From assembly GCA_900556345.1 (NCBI GenBank), contig USOM01000012.1, positions 1 to 11,245 of the forward strand: DNA of 11,245 nt, given 5' to 3'. Under the pieces are notes generated by a model. The model was not told the DNA's origin, ran no database searches, and worked only from the letters and a program-made list of their open reading frames with translations. Source of the DNA: an uncultured Clostridium sp. (GTDB lineage: Bacteria; Bacillota; Clostridia; TANB77; CAG-508). Positions 1 through 7,050 of the stretch are shown here, one piece after another. Position numbers and translations under genes: made by a program. Numbering within the stretch: the first letter of the stretch is position 1; every line of letters starts with the position of its first letter.

Positions 1-11
1 AAAATAATTCT

Positions 12-47
12 AAACCAATAAGGTTATAACCAACCTTGTTGGTTTTT
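12..47 (+). terminator. Intrinsic terminator of a gene upstream of the window
   Basis: A hairpin with outer arms AAACCAA (12-18) and TTGGTTT (39-45), inner arms AAGGTT (20-25) and AACCTT (32-37), and a 6-nt loop is followed by a T-rich run (TTTTTATTT). This is the usual form of a Rho-independent terminator. The gene it ends lies left of the window and is not visible. Confidence 0.7.
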
Positions 48-61
48 ATTTAATTAATAAT

Positions 62-90
62 GTCATAAACTAAAAACTCCTTCATATAAA
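62..90 (+). promoter_or_regulatory. Candidate sigma-E-type promoter of spoIVA
   Basis: GTCATAAA (62-69) and CATATAAA (83-90) are separated by 13 bp. They resemble the sporulation sigma-E -35 (KMATATT) and -10 (CATACAMT) elements. In Bacillus subtilis spoIVA is transcribed by sigma-E in the mother cell, so a sigma-E promoter is expected here. The match is imperfect and the assignment is inference; no good sigma-A pair is seen in the same stretch. Confidence 0.45.
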
Positions 91-139
91 TTACTAAAAG
101 CAAGTACAACTATTTTTAATGTACATAGGAGGTAAAAAA

Positions 140-1618
140 ATGGAAAATCTCGGATTATACCAAGATATTGCAAAAAGAACACAAGGTGACATATATGTCG
201 GGGTTGTAGGACCTGTAAGAACTGGAAAATCCACTTTTATAAAGAAATTTATGGATTTACTTGTAATTCCAAACATTAATAATGACTACAAAAAAGAACG
301 TGCCAAAGATGAACTCCCTCAAAGTGCAGGTGGAAAAACAATTATGACAACAGAGCCAAAATTTGTTCCAAATGAGGCAATTGAAATTACAATAGATAAT
401 AATTTAAAATTAAAAACAAGACTTGTAGATTGTGTTGGATATTTGGTTCCAAATAGTATTGGATATCTTGAAGACGATAAACCAAGAATGGTTAAAACTC
501 CTTGGTCTGAAACCGAGATTCCATTTGAACAAGCAGCTGAAATTGGAACTAAAAAAGTTATTGAAGAACATTCTACTATTGGTATTTTAATTACAACAGA
601 TGGAAGTTTTACAGAAATTCCTAGAGAGGACTATATTTCTGCCGAAGAACGTGTCGTTTCAGAGTTAAAAGCAATTAACAAACCATTTATAATTTTACTT
701 AACTCTGAACATCCAGAAAATTCTGATACTAAAAATCTAGCAGCTAATTTATGTAAAAAATATGATTCAACTGTTCTCCCTATCAATTGTGCTAAACTTG
801 ATATTTCAGATATTACAAATATTTTTTCTAAAATATTATATGAATTTCCAGTTAGCCAAGTTAATTTTTCTTTTCCTAAATGGATTAATGGTTTGGACAT
901 TTCTCATCCATTAAAACAGGAATTATTTGAAAGTGTAAAAGGAGCATTTAATAATATCTCTCTTCTAAAAGAGGCATCTAATTGTAGTAATATGATTAAT
1001 AGTACCAATCTAATTACAAAAACTAATATTGATAACATAGAACTTGGAACAGGTCAAATTAATGTAAGCATCACCCTAAAAGAAGATTTATTCTATCAAG
1101 TTTTAACACAAATGACAGGTGTTACAATTACTAATGAAGCCGATCTTTTTGCTATAATAACCACCCTTGCATCTACCAAGAAAAAGTATGACAAAATTGC
1201 CGAAGCCTTAGATGAAGTAAATCGTAAAGGTTATGGAATTGTTACACCTTCAATAGATGAACTAGTTTTAGCAGAACCAGAAATGGTTAAACAAGGCTCT
1301 AGATTTGGTGTTAAACTAAAAGCTACAGCTCCTAGCCTTCACATTATTAAAGCCAATATTGAAACAGAGGTTTCTCCTATCGTCGGCTCTGAAAAGCAGT
1401 CTGAGGAATTAGTTAATTACCTACTTTCAGGATTTGAGAGCGACCCACAAAAGATTTGGAATTCTAATATTTTTGGTAAAAGCCTACACGAACTTGTTAA
1501 CGAAGGTTTACAAGCTAAACTTGCTAAAATGCCAGAAGAAGCTCAAGTTAAACTTCAGGAAACGTTGGAAAGAATTGTTAATGAGGGTAGTGGCGGATTG
1601 ATTTGTATTATTTTGTGA
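140..1618 (+). CDS. spoIVA: Stage IV sporulation protein A (spore coat morphogenetic ATPase)
   Basis: SpoIVA is a mother-cell ATPase that polymerises on the forespore surface and forms the base on which the spore coat is built. The start is ATG at 140, with AGGAGG (127-132) 7 nt upstream; this gives 492 aa, the length of the Bacillus subtilis protein. An in-frame ATG at 119 lies upstream of the Shine-Dalgarno and is rejected. Visible features are a Walker A motif GPVRTGKS (residues 24-31, Lys30), the TT pair at 70-71 in a 'TIMTTEP' stretch, Asp97 in 'TRLVDCVGYL' (Walker B position), the 'IGILITTDGSF' and 'FIILLNSEHP' strands of the GTPase-like fold, and the family's C-terminal tail 'GGLICIIL'. 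No frameshift or missing key residue is seen. A long palindromic repeat starts 4 nt after the stop. Identification is secure and marks the host as an endospore former. Confidence 0.97.
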   Translation: MENLGLYQDIAKRTQGDIYVGVVGPVRTGKSTFIKKFMDLLVIPNINNDYKKERAKDELPQSAGGKTIMTTEPKFVPNEAIEITIDNNLKLKTRLVDCVGYLVPNSIGYLEDDKPRMVKTPWSETEIPFEQAAEIGTKKVIEEHSTIGILITTDGSFTEIPREDYISAEERVVSELKAINKPFIILLNSEHPENSDTKNLAANLCKKYDSTVLPINCAKLDISDITNIFSKILYEFPVSQVNFSFPKWINGLDISHPLKQELFESVKGAFNNISLLKEASNCSNMINSTNLITKTNIDNIELGTGQINVSITLKEDLFYQVLTQMTGVTITNEADLFAIITTLASTKKKYDKIAEALDEVNRKGYGIVTPSIDELVLAEPEMVKQGSRFGVKLKATAPSLHIIKANIETEVSPIVGSEKQSEELVNYLLSGFESDPQKIWNSNIFGKSLHELVNEGLQAKLAKMPEEAQVKLQETLERIVNEGSGGLICIIL

Positions 1619-1622
1619 TAAA

Positions 1623-1675
1623 TTTCTGATTGGGGACGGTTCTTTTTCGGAAAAGGAACCGTCCCCAATCAGAAA
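1623..1675. repeat. Palindromic dispersed repeat, copy 1
   Basis: This is a near-perfect inverted repeat with arms beginning TTTCTGATTGGGGACGG and ending CCGTCCCCAATCAGAAA. The stem is about 24 bp with one G-T mismatch and the loop is about 5 nt. The same sequence recurs at 4937-4985 and 6565-6623. It lies between the spoIVA stop and the asnS promoter. It could act as a terminator, since its 3' arm is followed by AAAAAA rather than a T run on + but both arms hold a short T or A run. The shape is that of a REP-like or non-autonomous palindromic element; the class is inference. Confidence 0.85.
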
Positions 1676-1679
1676 AAAC

Positions 1680-1708
1680 TTGCAATTTCACTAATAATTT
1701 TGTATAAT
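1680..1708 (+). promoter_or_regulatory. Sigma-A-type promoter of asnS
   Basis: TTGCAA (1680-1685) and a consensus TATAAT (1703-1708) are 17 bp apart. Transcription would start near 1715, about 24 nt before the asnS ATG. This also excludes the in-frame TTG at 1700 as the translation start. Confidence 0.8.
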
Positions 1709-1738
1709 AGTCACATAATAAAACAATGGAGGCATATT

Positions 1739-3130
1739 ATGGAAAAATTAGTAGTAAAAAACTTATATAAAAACACAAAAGAATATGAAAACAAAGAAAT
1801 AACAATAGAAGGATGGGTTCGTACAATAAGAGCCTCTAAAAACTTCGGATTTATAGAATTAAATGATGGTTCATTTTTCAAAAATATACAAGTAGTAATA
1901 TCAGACAATTTGCCTAACTTTAAAGAATTGTCAAAATTAACAATAAGCTCATCAATTAAAGTAACTGGTGAACTTGTGCTAACACCAAACTCAAAACAAC
2001 CTTTTGAAATTCAAGCAAAAAGTGTAAAAATTTTTAATGTTTGTGATAATGACTATCCACTACAAAAAAAGAGACACACATTTGAATATTTAAGAACAAT
2101 TTCTCATCTTCGTCCTCGTGCTAATACATTTTATGCGGTATTTAGAGTAAGAAGTGTTTTGTCTTATGCAATTCATAAATTCTTCCAGGAAAAAGGATTT
2201 GTATATGTTCATACTCCCCTAATCACATCAAGTGATGCTGAAGGTGCTGGAGAAATGTTTAATGTAAATTCATTTGATTTAGCAAATGTTCCAATGACTC
2301 AAGATGGACAAGTTGATTTTTCTAAAGATTTCTTTGGAAAGCCAGCTCACCTAACTGTTAGTGGTCAATTAGATGTTGAAACATATAGTGCTGCATTTAG
2401 AAATGTTTATACATTTGGTCCAACTTTTAGAGCAGAAAATTCAAATACTGTTAAACACGCAGCAGAGTTTTGGATGATTGAACCAGAAATCAGCTTTGCA
2501 GACCTATCTGATGATATGGATTTAGCAGAAGAAATGATAAAATATATCTTCTCTTATGTTTTAGAACATTGTCCAGAAGAAATGGAATTTTTCAATCAGT
2601 TTGTTGATAATACATTGTTAGAAAGACTTCACAATGTTGTAACTTCTGATTTTGCAAGAATAACTTATACTGATGCGGTTAAAGAACTTGAAAAACATAA
2701 TGATGAATTTGAATTTAAAGTTTCTTGGGGTATCGACCTTCAAACTGAACATGAAAGATATTTATGTGAAAAAATATTTAATAAGCCTGTTTTTGTAACA
2801 GATTATCCAAAAGATATTAAAGCTTTTTATATGAAACAAAATCCTGATGGTAAAACTGTTGCAGCAGCTGACCTTTTAGCTCCTGGTATTGGTGAAATTA
2901 TTGGTGGTAGTCAAAGAGAAGAAGATTATGATAAACTAATTAACAGAATGAAAGAACTTAATATGGATTTAAAAGAGTACTTATGGTATTTGGATTTAAG
3001 AAAATATGGTAGTGTTGAACATTCTGGTTTTGGTTTAGGTTTTGAAAGGGCTATGATGTATTTAACTGGTATGCAAAATATTCGTGATGTTATTCCTTTC
3101 CCTAGAACTCCTAAGAATTGTGAATTTTAA
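1739..3130 (+). CDS. asnS: Asparaginyl-tRNA synthetase
   Basis: This class IIb aminoacyl-tRNA synthetase charges tRNA-Asn with asparagine using ATP in the cytoplasm. The start is ATG at 1739, preceded by GGAGG (1728-1732) at 6-nt spacing, giving 463 aa, a normal length for the family. The N-terminal OB-fold anticodon-binding domain is seen in 'ITIEGWVRTIRASKNFGFIE' (about residues 21-40). The class II catalytic core follows, with motif 1 around 'FFQEKGFVYVHTPLI', motif 2 'FGPTFRAENSNT' (Arg near 231), and motif 3 'GFGLGFERAMM' (Arg near 437). The C-terminal 'DVIPFPRTPKNCEF' is typical of AsnRS and separates it from AspRS and LysRS. The gene has its own promoter and terminator and appears monocistronic. 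Confidence 0.96.
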   Translation: MEKLVVKNLYKNTKEYENKEITIEGWVRTIRASKNFGFIELNDGSFFKNIQVVISDNLPNFKELSKLTISSSIKVTGELVLTPNSKQPFEIQAKSVKIFNVCDNDYPLQKKRHTFEYLRTISHLRPRANTFYAVFRVRSVLSYAIHKFFQEKGFVYVHTPLITSSDAEGAGEMFNVNSFDLANVPMTQDGQVDFSKDFFGKPAHLTVSGQLDVETYSAAFRNVYTFGPTFRAENSNTVKHAAEFWMIEPEISFADLSDDMDLAEEMIKYIFSYVLEHCPEEMEFFNQFVDNTLLERLHNVVTSDFARITYTDAVKELEKHNDEFEFKVSWGIDLQTEHERYLCEKIFNKPVFVTDYPKDIKAFYMKQNPDGKTVAAADLLAPGIGEIIGGSQREEDYDKLINRMKELNMDLKEYLWYLDLRKYGSVEHSGFGLGFERAMMYLTGMQNIRDVIPFPRTPKNCEF

Positions 3131-3134
3131 TAAT

Positions 3135-3178
3135 AAAAAATAGACATACTTGATTCGCCTTAAGTATGTCTATTTTTT
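3135..3178. terminator. Intrinsic terminator of asnS
   Basis: A 17-bp stem (3135-3151 pairing with 3162-3178, core TAGACATACTT/AAGTATGTCTA) has a 10-nt loop and ends in TTTTTT. It begins 4 nt after the asnS stop. The A run on the left arm makes it potentially active on the - strand as well. Confidence 0.9.
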
Positions 3179-3257
3179 GGTAAATTTATTACCATCAATC
3201 TCCTAATTCGGTGAACAATGCGCAAACCATATTCACATTATTATTATACTATAATTC

Positions 3258-3288
3258 AAAAAAATTGCAATAACTTTTCGCAATTTTT
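3258..3288 (-). terminator. Intrinsic terminator of lysS
   Basis: AAAAATTGC (3260-3268) and GCAATTTTT (3280-3288) form a 9-bp stem with an 11-nt loop. Read on the - strand the stem is followed by a T run, as needed to end lysS, whose stop codon lies about 30 nt away. The stretch 3181-3257 between the two terminators shows nothing recognisable. Confidence 0.7.
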
Positions 3289-3319
3289 CTCAAAAATCGT
3301 TCAACAAAATTCGACAAAA

Positions 3320-4819
3320 TTATTCTTCATCATCACTCTCATTTGCCCAATCTCTAGGTCTCATAAGAGGATATAAAACAACATCACGAATATTTTGACT
3401 ACTTGTTAAGAATTGTAAAAATCTATCTACACCTAATCCCCAACCAGAAATTGGTGGCATTCCATATTCCATAGCTCTAATATATTCTTTATCTATTGAC
3501 ATTGCTTCTTCATCACCTTGAGCTTTTAACTCGCTTTGTTTTATTAATCTTCTTTCTTGTTCTCTTGCATCTACAAGCTCTGAATATCCATTTATAATTT
3601 CTTGTCCATTAACTATTAATTGGAATCTATCTGTTAAATTTGGATTTTCATCATTACTTCTTGCAAGTGGTGATAAATCTATTGGATGTTTTATTAAAAA
3701 TGTTGGTTCAATAACCTTAGGTCTACTTACCTTTTTGTAAAGTTGATCAATTAAGTTTCCTCTACCTAAACTTTCAATATTTTCAGCATCTAACTCTATT
3801 TTTTGATTTCTTATTTCAGCAAGTAAACTTTCTGCTGTTTCAAATTTATCTATATCTATTCCACAATCTTTTAAGATTAATTCTCTAAATGAAACAACTT
3901 TCCATTCTCCACCAAAATCGATAACTTTATCTCCTATTTGAATATTTAGGTTTCCATCATATAATTTTTCTAAGATATATGTTATCATTTCTTTCATAAA
4001 TTTCATATTGTCTTCATAATTCCAATATGCACTATATCCTTCTACCATTGTAAAGTCTTGTAAGTGGTTGGCATCCATTCCTTCATTTCTGAAATCTCTT
4101 GCAACCTCATATATATTGTTAAATCCACCTATTATTAATTTTTTTAGTGTTAATTCTGGTGATATTCTTAAATATACATCTCTATCTAATGCATTATGAT
4201 GTGCAATAAATGGTTTTGCTGTTGCTCCTGATGCCGTATTTTGAAGTGCAGGTGTTTCTACTTCTATAAATCCGTGATTATCTAAGAATTCTCTTAATAA
4301 TCTTACAAATTTTGATCTTAATAAGAATTTCTTTTTAGTTTCTTCATTCATTATTAAGTCTAAATGTCTTTCTCTATAGATTGCCTCTTGATTTACCAAT
4401 CCATGATATTTTTCTGGAAGTGGTCTTAGAGATTTTCCTAAAAACTCGAAACTATATACTTCTAATGATTTTTCACCAGCTTGAGTTGTAAATATTTCTC
4501 CTTTTACTCCAACAAAATCTCCAATATCTGTTATATCATGAAATTTTTTGTATTCACCTTCTGGAAAATCATCTCTTTTCATTACTAATTGAATATGTCC
4601 TGTTACATCACTTAAGTCTAAAAATGCTATTTTTCCCATTTTTCTTTTTGACATTATTCTTCCTGCTATTGAAATATCTTTAGTTCCATCTTCTAAAAGT
4701 CTTGCTGCTCCTATTTCGTGTGTTGTTTCATATCTTTCTGGATGTGGATTTATTCCATATTGTTCTATTTTTTGTAATTTTTCATTTCTTGCTTGCATTA
4801 ATTCTTTTACATTTGCCAT
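3320..4819 (-). CDS. lysS: Lysyl-tRNA synthetase (class II)
   Basis: LysS attaches lysine to tRNA-Lys in the cytoplasm. The start is the ATG at 4819, with AAGGTGA (4828-4834) 8 nt upstream; this gives 499 aa, as usual for bacterial LysS. A longer in-frame reading from 4891 runs through the promoter and is rejected. An N-terminal OB fold ('ISIAGRIMSKRKMGKIAFLD') is followed by the class II core: motif 1 near 'FLDNHGFIEVETPALQ', then 'KPFIAHHN', motif 2 'YEVARDFRNEGMDANHLQDF', and motif 3 'GWGLGVDRFLQFLTSSQNIR' (Arg about 466). The acidic tail 'NESDDEE' is unremarkable. It is convergent with asnS and separated from it by two terminators. Confidence 0.96.
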   Translation of the reverse strand: MANVKELMQARNEKLQKIEQYGINPHPERYETTHEIGAARLLEDGTKDISIAGRIMSKRKMGKIAFLDLSDVTGHIQLVMKRDDFPEGEYKKFHDITDIGDFVGVKGEIFTTQAGEKSLEVYSFEFLGKSLRPLPEKYHGLVNQEAIYRERHLDLIMNEETKKKFLLRSKFVRLLREFLDNHGFIEVETPALQNTASGATAKPFIAHHNALDRDVYLRISPELTLKKLIIGGFNNIYEVARDFRNEGMDANHLQDFTMVEGYSAYWNYEDNMKFMKEMITYILEKLYDGNLNIQIGDKVIDFGGEWKVVSFRELILKDCGIDIDKFETAESLLAEIRNQKIELDAENIESLGRGNLIDQLYKKVSRPKVIEPTFLIKHPIDLSPLARSNDENPNLTDRFQLIVNGQEIINGYSELVDAREQERRLIKQSELKAQGDEEAMSIDKEYIRAMEYGMPPISGWGLGVDRFLQFLTSSQNIRDVVLYPLMRPRDWANESDDEE

Positions 4820-4862
4820 TTTGATATCACCTTTCCTTTTTTCTCTTTTTTGCAATATCAAT

Positions 4863-4891
4863 ATTTTACAACGTTTTAAGGGATTTGTCAA
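4863..4891 (-). promoter_or_regulatory. Sigma-A-type promoter of lysS
   Basis: On the - strand a consensus TTGACA (4886-4891) and TAAAAT (4863-4868) are separated by exactly 17 bp, about 45 nt upstream of the lysS ATG. Confidence 0.85.
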
Positions 4892-4902
4892 TTGATATTT
4901 CT

Positions 4903-4938
4903 AATGTCCCCATTGGGACCGGTTCTTTTTGGGACATT
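4903..4938. repeat. Related partial palindromic repeat
   Basis: AATGTCCC (4903-4910) and GGGACATT (4931-4938) form an inverted pair enclosing 'CATTGGGACCGGTTCTTTTT'. The inner part resembles the GGGGACGGTTCTTTT core of the long palindrome that starts directly beside it at 4937. It looks like a diverged or nested family member, so the lysS upstream region carries a composite of two elements. Confidence 0.6.
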
Positions 4939-4985
4939 TCTGATTGGGGACGGTTCTTTTCACGAAAAGAACCGTCCCCCAATCA
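4937..4985. repeat. Palindromic dispersed repeat, copy 2
   Basis: The arms are TGATTGGGGACGGTTC... (from 4941) and ...GAACCGTCCCCCAATCA (to 4985), with one extra C bulging in the right arm and a 2-nt loop. It is the same element as at 1623-1675 and 6565-6623. It lies about 10 nt beyond the stop of the LamG-pilin gene (-). Confidence 0.85.
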
Positions 4986-4995
4986 AAAAAAATTG

Positions 4996-6196
4996 CTATT
5001 GAGCCATAAGCATTTTTCTATATTCTACTGTTTTGTTATAATTTTCTTTTATTTCTTCTGATGTTAGTACTTTGTTGTATAGACGACAAGCATATATGTT
5101 CATTTTATAATATCCTTCCCCATATTCATTTCCTCCAGTTTGCACTCCTATAGCAAATGGAATATCTTTTTCTGTTACTCCTCCTCCTATCATCCAATTA
5201 TTATTTACTAATGTCTCATCAATATATTCCCCATTCCAATATAATTTAACAGTATTTGATTTTACATTTGCAGTACAAGTTATATAACCTTCTGTGTTTA
5301 CATATGTTGAATTAAATCTTTTTCCAATCCAATGAACCCCCGAAACATCTGTCCAAGATGAGCCGTGCAGCTACACTTCCATTCATACTCAAATGAAAAA
5401 TTGATGTAGAATTAGTCGAAGGATCTATATACATTCTGAATAACTGAGAATATCTTTGCCATCCGTCTTTTGGTTTCTTAATAAACTTACTAAGTAACGA
5501 CGTTTGCCTGCCTTTCAATTCACCATAATATTCATAAGTAATCCCCTCACTCATATCATTATCCCCTGTATAAATCTCAATATAATCATCAACACCATCT
5601 AGCTTAATTTCATTACCATTAAAACCATATCCATCACCATCTTTAACACCTTTTAAAGTAACGCCATCACCCCAAGAATTATTATCAGACATATTTATAG
5701 GATCAACATTTAAAATTAAGCCATCAGTTACAGCAAGATTATCTCCATATTGTAACTTTTTATACTCCCCATCATTAATGCTTAAAATTTCTCCTGTTTG
5801 AATATTTACTAGCCAATTATTCAAAGTTTTCCCATAATTGTCTATATCAGTTTCTTTTGAAATAAACATCCAATTTGTACCATATATTTTTTCATTATTA
5901 GTATCATATATTATTTTCCATTTATTACCATTTGCAATATTTCTATCATATAGCTTCTCACCTATACTATAGTCATTATTTTGAGACATATTATTATTAA
6001 TAAAATCTAATACAATAGCCTCTTTTTCTGATGCCAATGTTGTTTTTTCTTTTGCCTCCACTGTCCTATTTAAAATTCCATTTTGACCTGTTAACATTGA
6101 TATACTAATTCCAGAAATTATTAATAACACAATTATTGTTAATACTAACGCAATTAAAGTAATCCCTTTTTCATTAGTTCTTCTAATACTTTTCAT
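4996..6196 (-). pseudogene. Prepilin-like protein with LamG/concanavalin-like domain, frameshifted
   Basis: The gene starts at ATG 6196, with AAGGTGG about 9 nt upstream. The N-terminus is prepilin-like: 'KGITLIALVLTIIVLLII' with a likely cleavage after Gly11, followed by 'SISMLTGQNGIL', the same as in the DGR target at 8885-10561. The residue at +5 of the predicted mature protein is Ala, not the usual Glu. The second half resembles LamG/concanavalin A-like lectin domains ('KLDGVDDYIEIY', 'NIYACRLYNKVLTSEEIKEN' at the end). Reading is open from 6196 to 5312, but homology-like sequence leaves that frame near 5365 (- strand GCA-C-GGC). Dropping one base restores '...GSVAAGSSWTDVSGVHWIGK...' down to the stop at 4996, about 399 aa in all. 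It could be a true pseudogene, a truncated 294-aa protein, or an assembly error. The function of the protein is not known; surface display is inferred from the N-terminus. Confidence 0.8.
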
Positions 6197-6231
6197 CCTA
6201 AAATTCCACCTTTCAATTTATTACTGTAATT

Positions 6232-6260
6232 ATTTTAAAACAATATGTTTTAAATGTCAA
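6232..6260 (-). promoter_or_regulatory. Promoter of the LamG-pilin gene
   Basis: On the - strand TTGACA (6255-6260) and TAAAAT (6232-6237) are 17 bp apart, a near-consensus sigma-A promoter about 36 nt upstream of the ATG at 6196. Its spacer contains a palindrome (separate entry). Confidence 0.85.
6234..6254. promoter_or_regulatory. Palindromic operator candidate in the LamG-pilin promoter
   Basis: The arms TTTAAAAC (6234-6241) and GTTTTAAA (6247-6254) flank AATAT, making a 21-bp palindrome that fills the spacer and part of the -10 of the promoter. An adjoining weaker palindrome, AAATGT/ACATTT, spans 6252-6270. This is a standard place for a repressor, and the divergent XRE gene is the obvious candidate binder. 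The core ACAATATGTTT recurs at the avd promoter. The palindromes are visible in the sequence; binding is inference. Confidence 0.55.
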
Positions 6261-6345
6261 TATAACATTTTGTTTTATTTTATAATTTTTTATATCAATA
6301 TAAATCATACTTATTTTAAATTAATAATGAAAGGAAAATTCAAAA

Positions 6346-6564
6346 TTGAAAACAAGAATAAAGAGTTTAAGAGAAGATCACGATTTAACCCAAAGAGAAA
6401 TAAGTCAAATTTTAAATATTTCACAGGTTGCATACTCATACTATGAGATTAATAAACGAAATATCCCCTTAGAATTGCTTTCTAAATTAGCTGACTATTA
6501 TAATACAAGTGTAGATTATTTGTTATACAGAACAAATGATAGTAAACCATATCCCAAAATCTAA
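6346..6564 (+). CDS. Small XRE/Cro-CI-type HTH transcriptional regulator
   Basis: This is a 72-aa protein that is almost only a Cro/CI-type helix-turn-helix: 'IKSLREDHDLTQREISQILN' then 'ISQVAYSYYEINKRNIPLEL', ending with 'LSKLADYYNTSVDYLLY'. Such proteins bind palindromic operators as dimers, usually as repressors. The start is TTG at 6346, with an AAAGGA-type ribosome binding site about 10 nt upstream; no ATG is in frame nearby, and the HTH needs this start to be complete. The gene is divergent from the LamG-pilin gene and lies upstream of avd. Operator-like sites in the 149-bp divergent region and on the avd promoter suggest that it regulates the LamG-pilin gene, itself and the DGR. A palindromic repeat follows directly after the stop codon. 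Confidence 0.9.
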   Translation: MKTRIKSLREDHDLTQREISQILNISQVAYSYYEINKRNIPLELLSKLADYYNTSVDYLLYRTNDSKPYPKI

Positions 6565-6623
6565 AAATTTCTGATTGGGGACGGTTCTTTTTCGGAAAAA
6601 GAACCGTCCCCAATCAGAAATTT
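6565..6623. repeat. Palindromic dispersed repeat, copy 3
   Basis: This is the longest and most perfect copy: AAATTTCTGATTGGGGACGG... mirrors ...CCGTCCCCAATCAGAAATTT with a stem of about 28 bp and almost no loop. It starts at the base after the TAA of the XRE gene and ends just before the avd promoter, so it could insulate the two by termination. Confidence 0.9.
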
Positions 6624-6627
6624 GTTA

Positions 6628-6656
6628 TTGATTTTTTAAAAATGTTATTATACAAT
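6628..6656 (+). promoter_or_regulatory. Promoter of the avd-RT operon
   Basis: TTGATT (6628-6633) and TACAAT (6651-6656) are 17 bp apart. The predicted transcription start is near 6663, leaving a leader of about 25 nt before the avd ATG. Confidence 0.7.
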
Positions 6657-6662
6657 ATGTTT
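6652..6662. promoter_or_regulatory. Operator-like core on the avd -10
   Basis: ACAATATGTTT here is identical over 11 bp to the centre and right arm of the palindrome at 6234-6254. It covers the -10 and the predicted start of the avd promoter. It could be a half-strength site for the same regulator. AT-rich chance identity cannot be excluded. Confidence 0.4.
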
Positions 6663-6687
6663 CGAAAAACACAAATAGGAGAAACCA

Positions 6688-7050
6688 ATGGAAAAAAAGA
6701 CAAACAACAACTTACTAATATATCAAAAATATATGGATTTAATTTACTATTCAAATGATATAGTAAGAAAATACCCTAAATCTGAACGCTTTGCTCTTGT
6801 AGAAGAAATAAAACATGCTATATACACAGGACTTAGAATGTTAATGCATGCAATAAAAACCTTTTCTGTTCCAGAAAAATTAAAATATTTAAAAGAATTA
6901 GATATTTGTCTAAGTTTGCTTAAAGTTCACGTAAGACTTTCTTATAAATATCAATATATATCAAATCAAAATTATGCAACTTGGAGTAATATAATTACTG
7001 ATATCTGTAATATGCTAGGAGGATGGATAAATTCATGCCAAAAAAGATAA
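6688..7050 (+). CDS. avd: DGR accessory variability determinant (Avd-like four-helix bundle)
   Basis: Avd proteins are small basic four-helix-bundle proteins that form a pentamer, bind the template RNA and work with the DGR reverse transcriptase in mutagenic cDNA synthesis. This 120-aa protein has the family pattern 'YPKSERFALVEEIKHAIYTG' (about residues 29-48), then 'LKYLKELDICLSLLKVHVRL', and a last helix 'WSNIITDICNMLGGWINSC'. It has no membrane segment or enzyme motif. ATG 6688 has AGGAG (6677-6681) at 6-nt spacing. The 3' end overlaps the reverse transcriptase start by 16 bp and carries its ribosome binding site, indicating translational coupling. Family assignment rests on this pattern together with the adjacent DGR RT. 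Confidence 0.9.
   Translation: MEKKTNNNLLIYQKYMDLIYYSNDIVRKYPKSERFALVEEIKHAIYTGLRMLMHAIKTFSVPEKLKYLKELDICLSLLKVHVRLSYKYQYISNQNYATWSNIITDICNMLGGWINSCQKR

Noticed and set aside
1700..1738. N-terminal extension of asnS from TTG 1700
   Set aside because: It overlaps the -10 of the promoter; the ATG at 1739 has a proper Shine-Dalgarno and matches the family start.
1623..4985. Composite transposon bounded by palindromic copies 1 and 2
   Set aside because: The enclosed genes are housekeeping asnS and lysS, there is no transposase, and a third copy lies outside.
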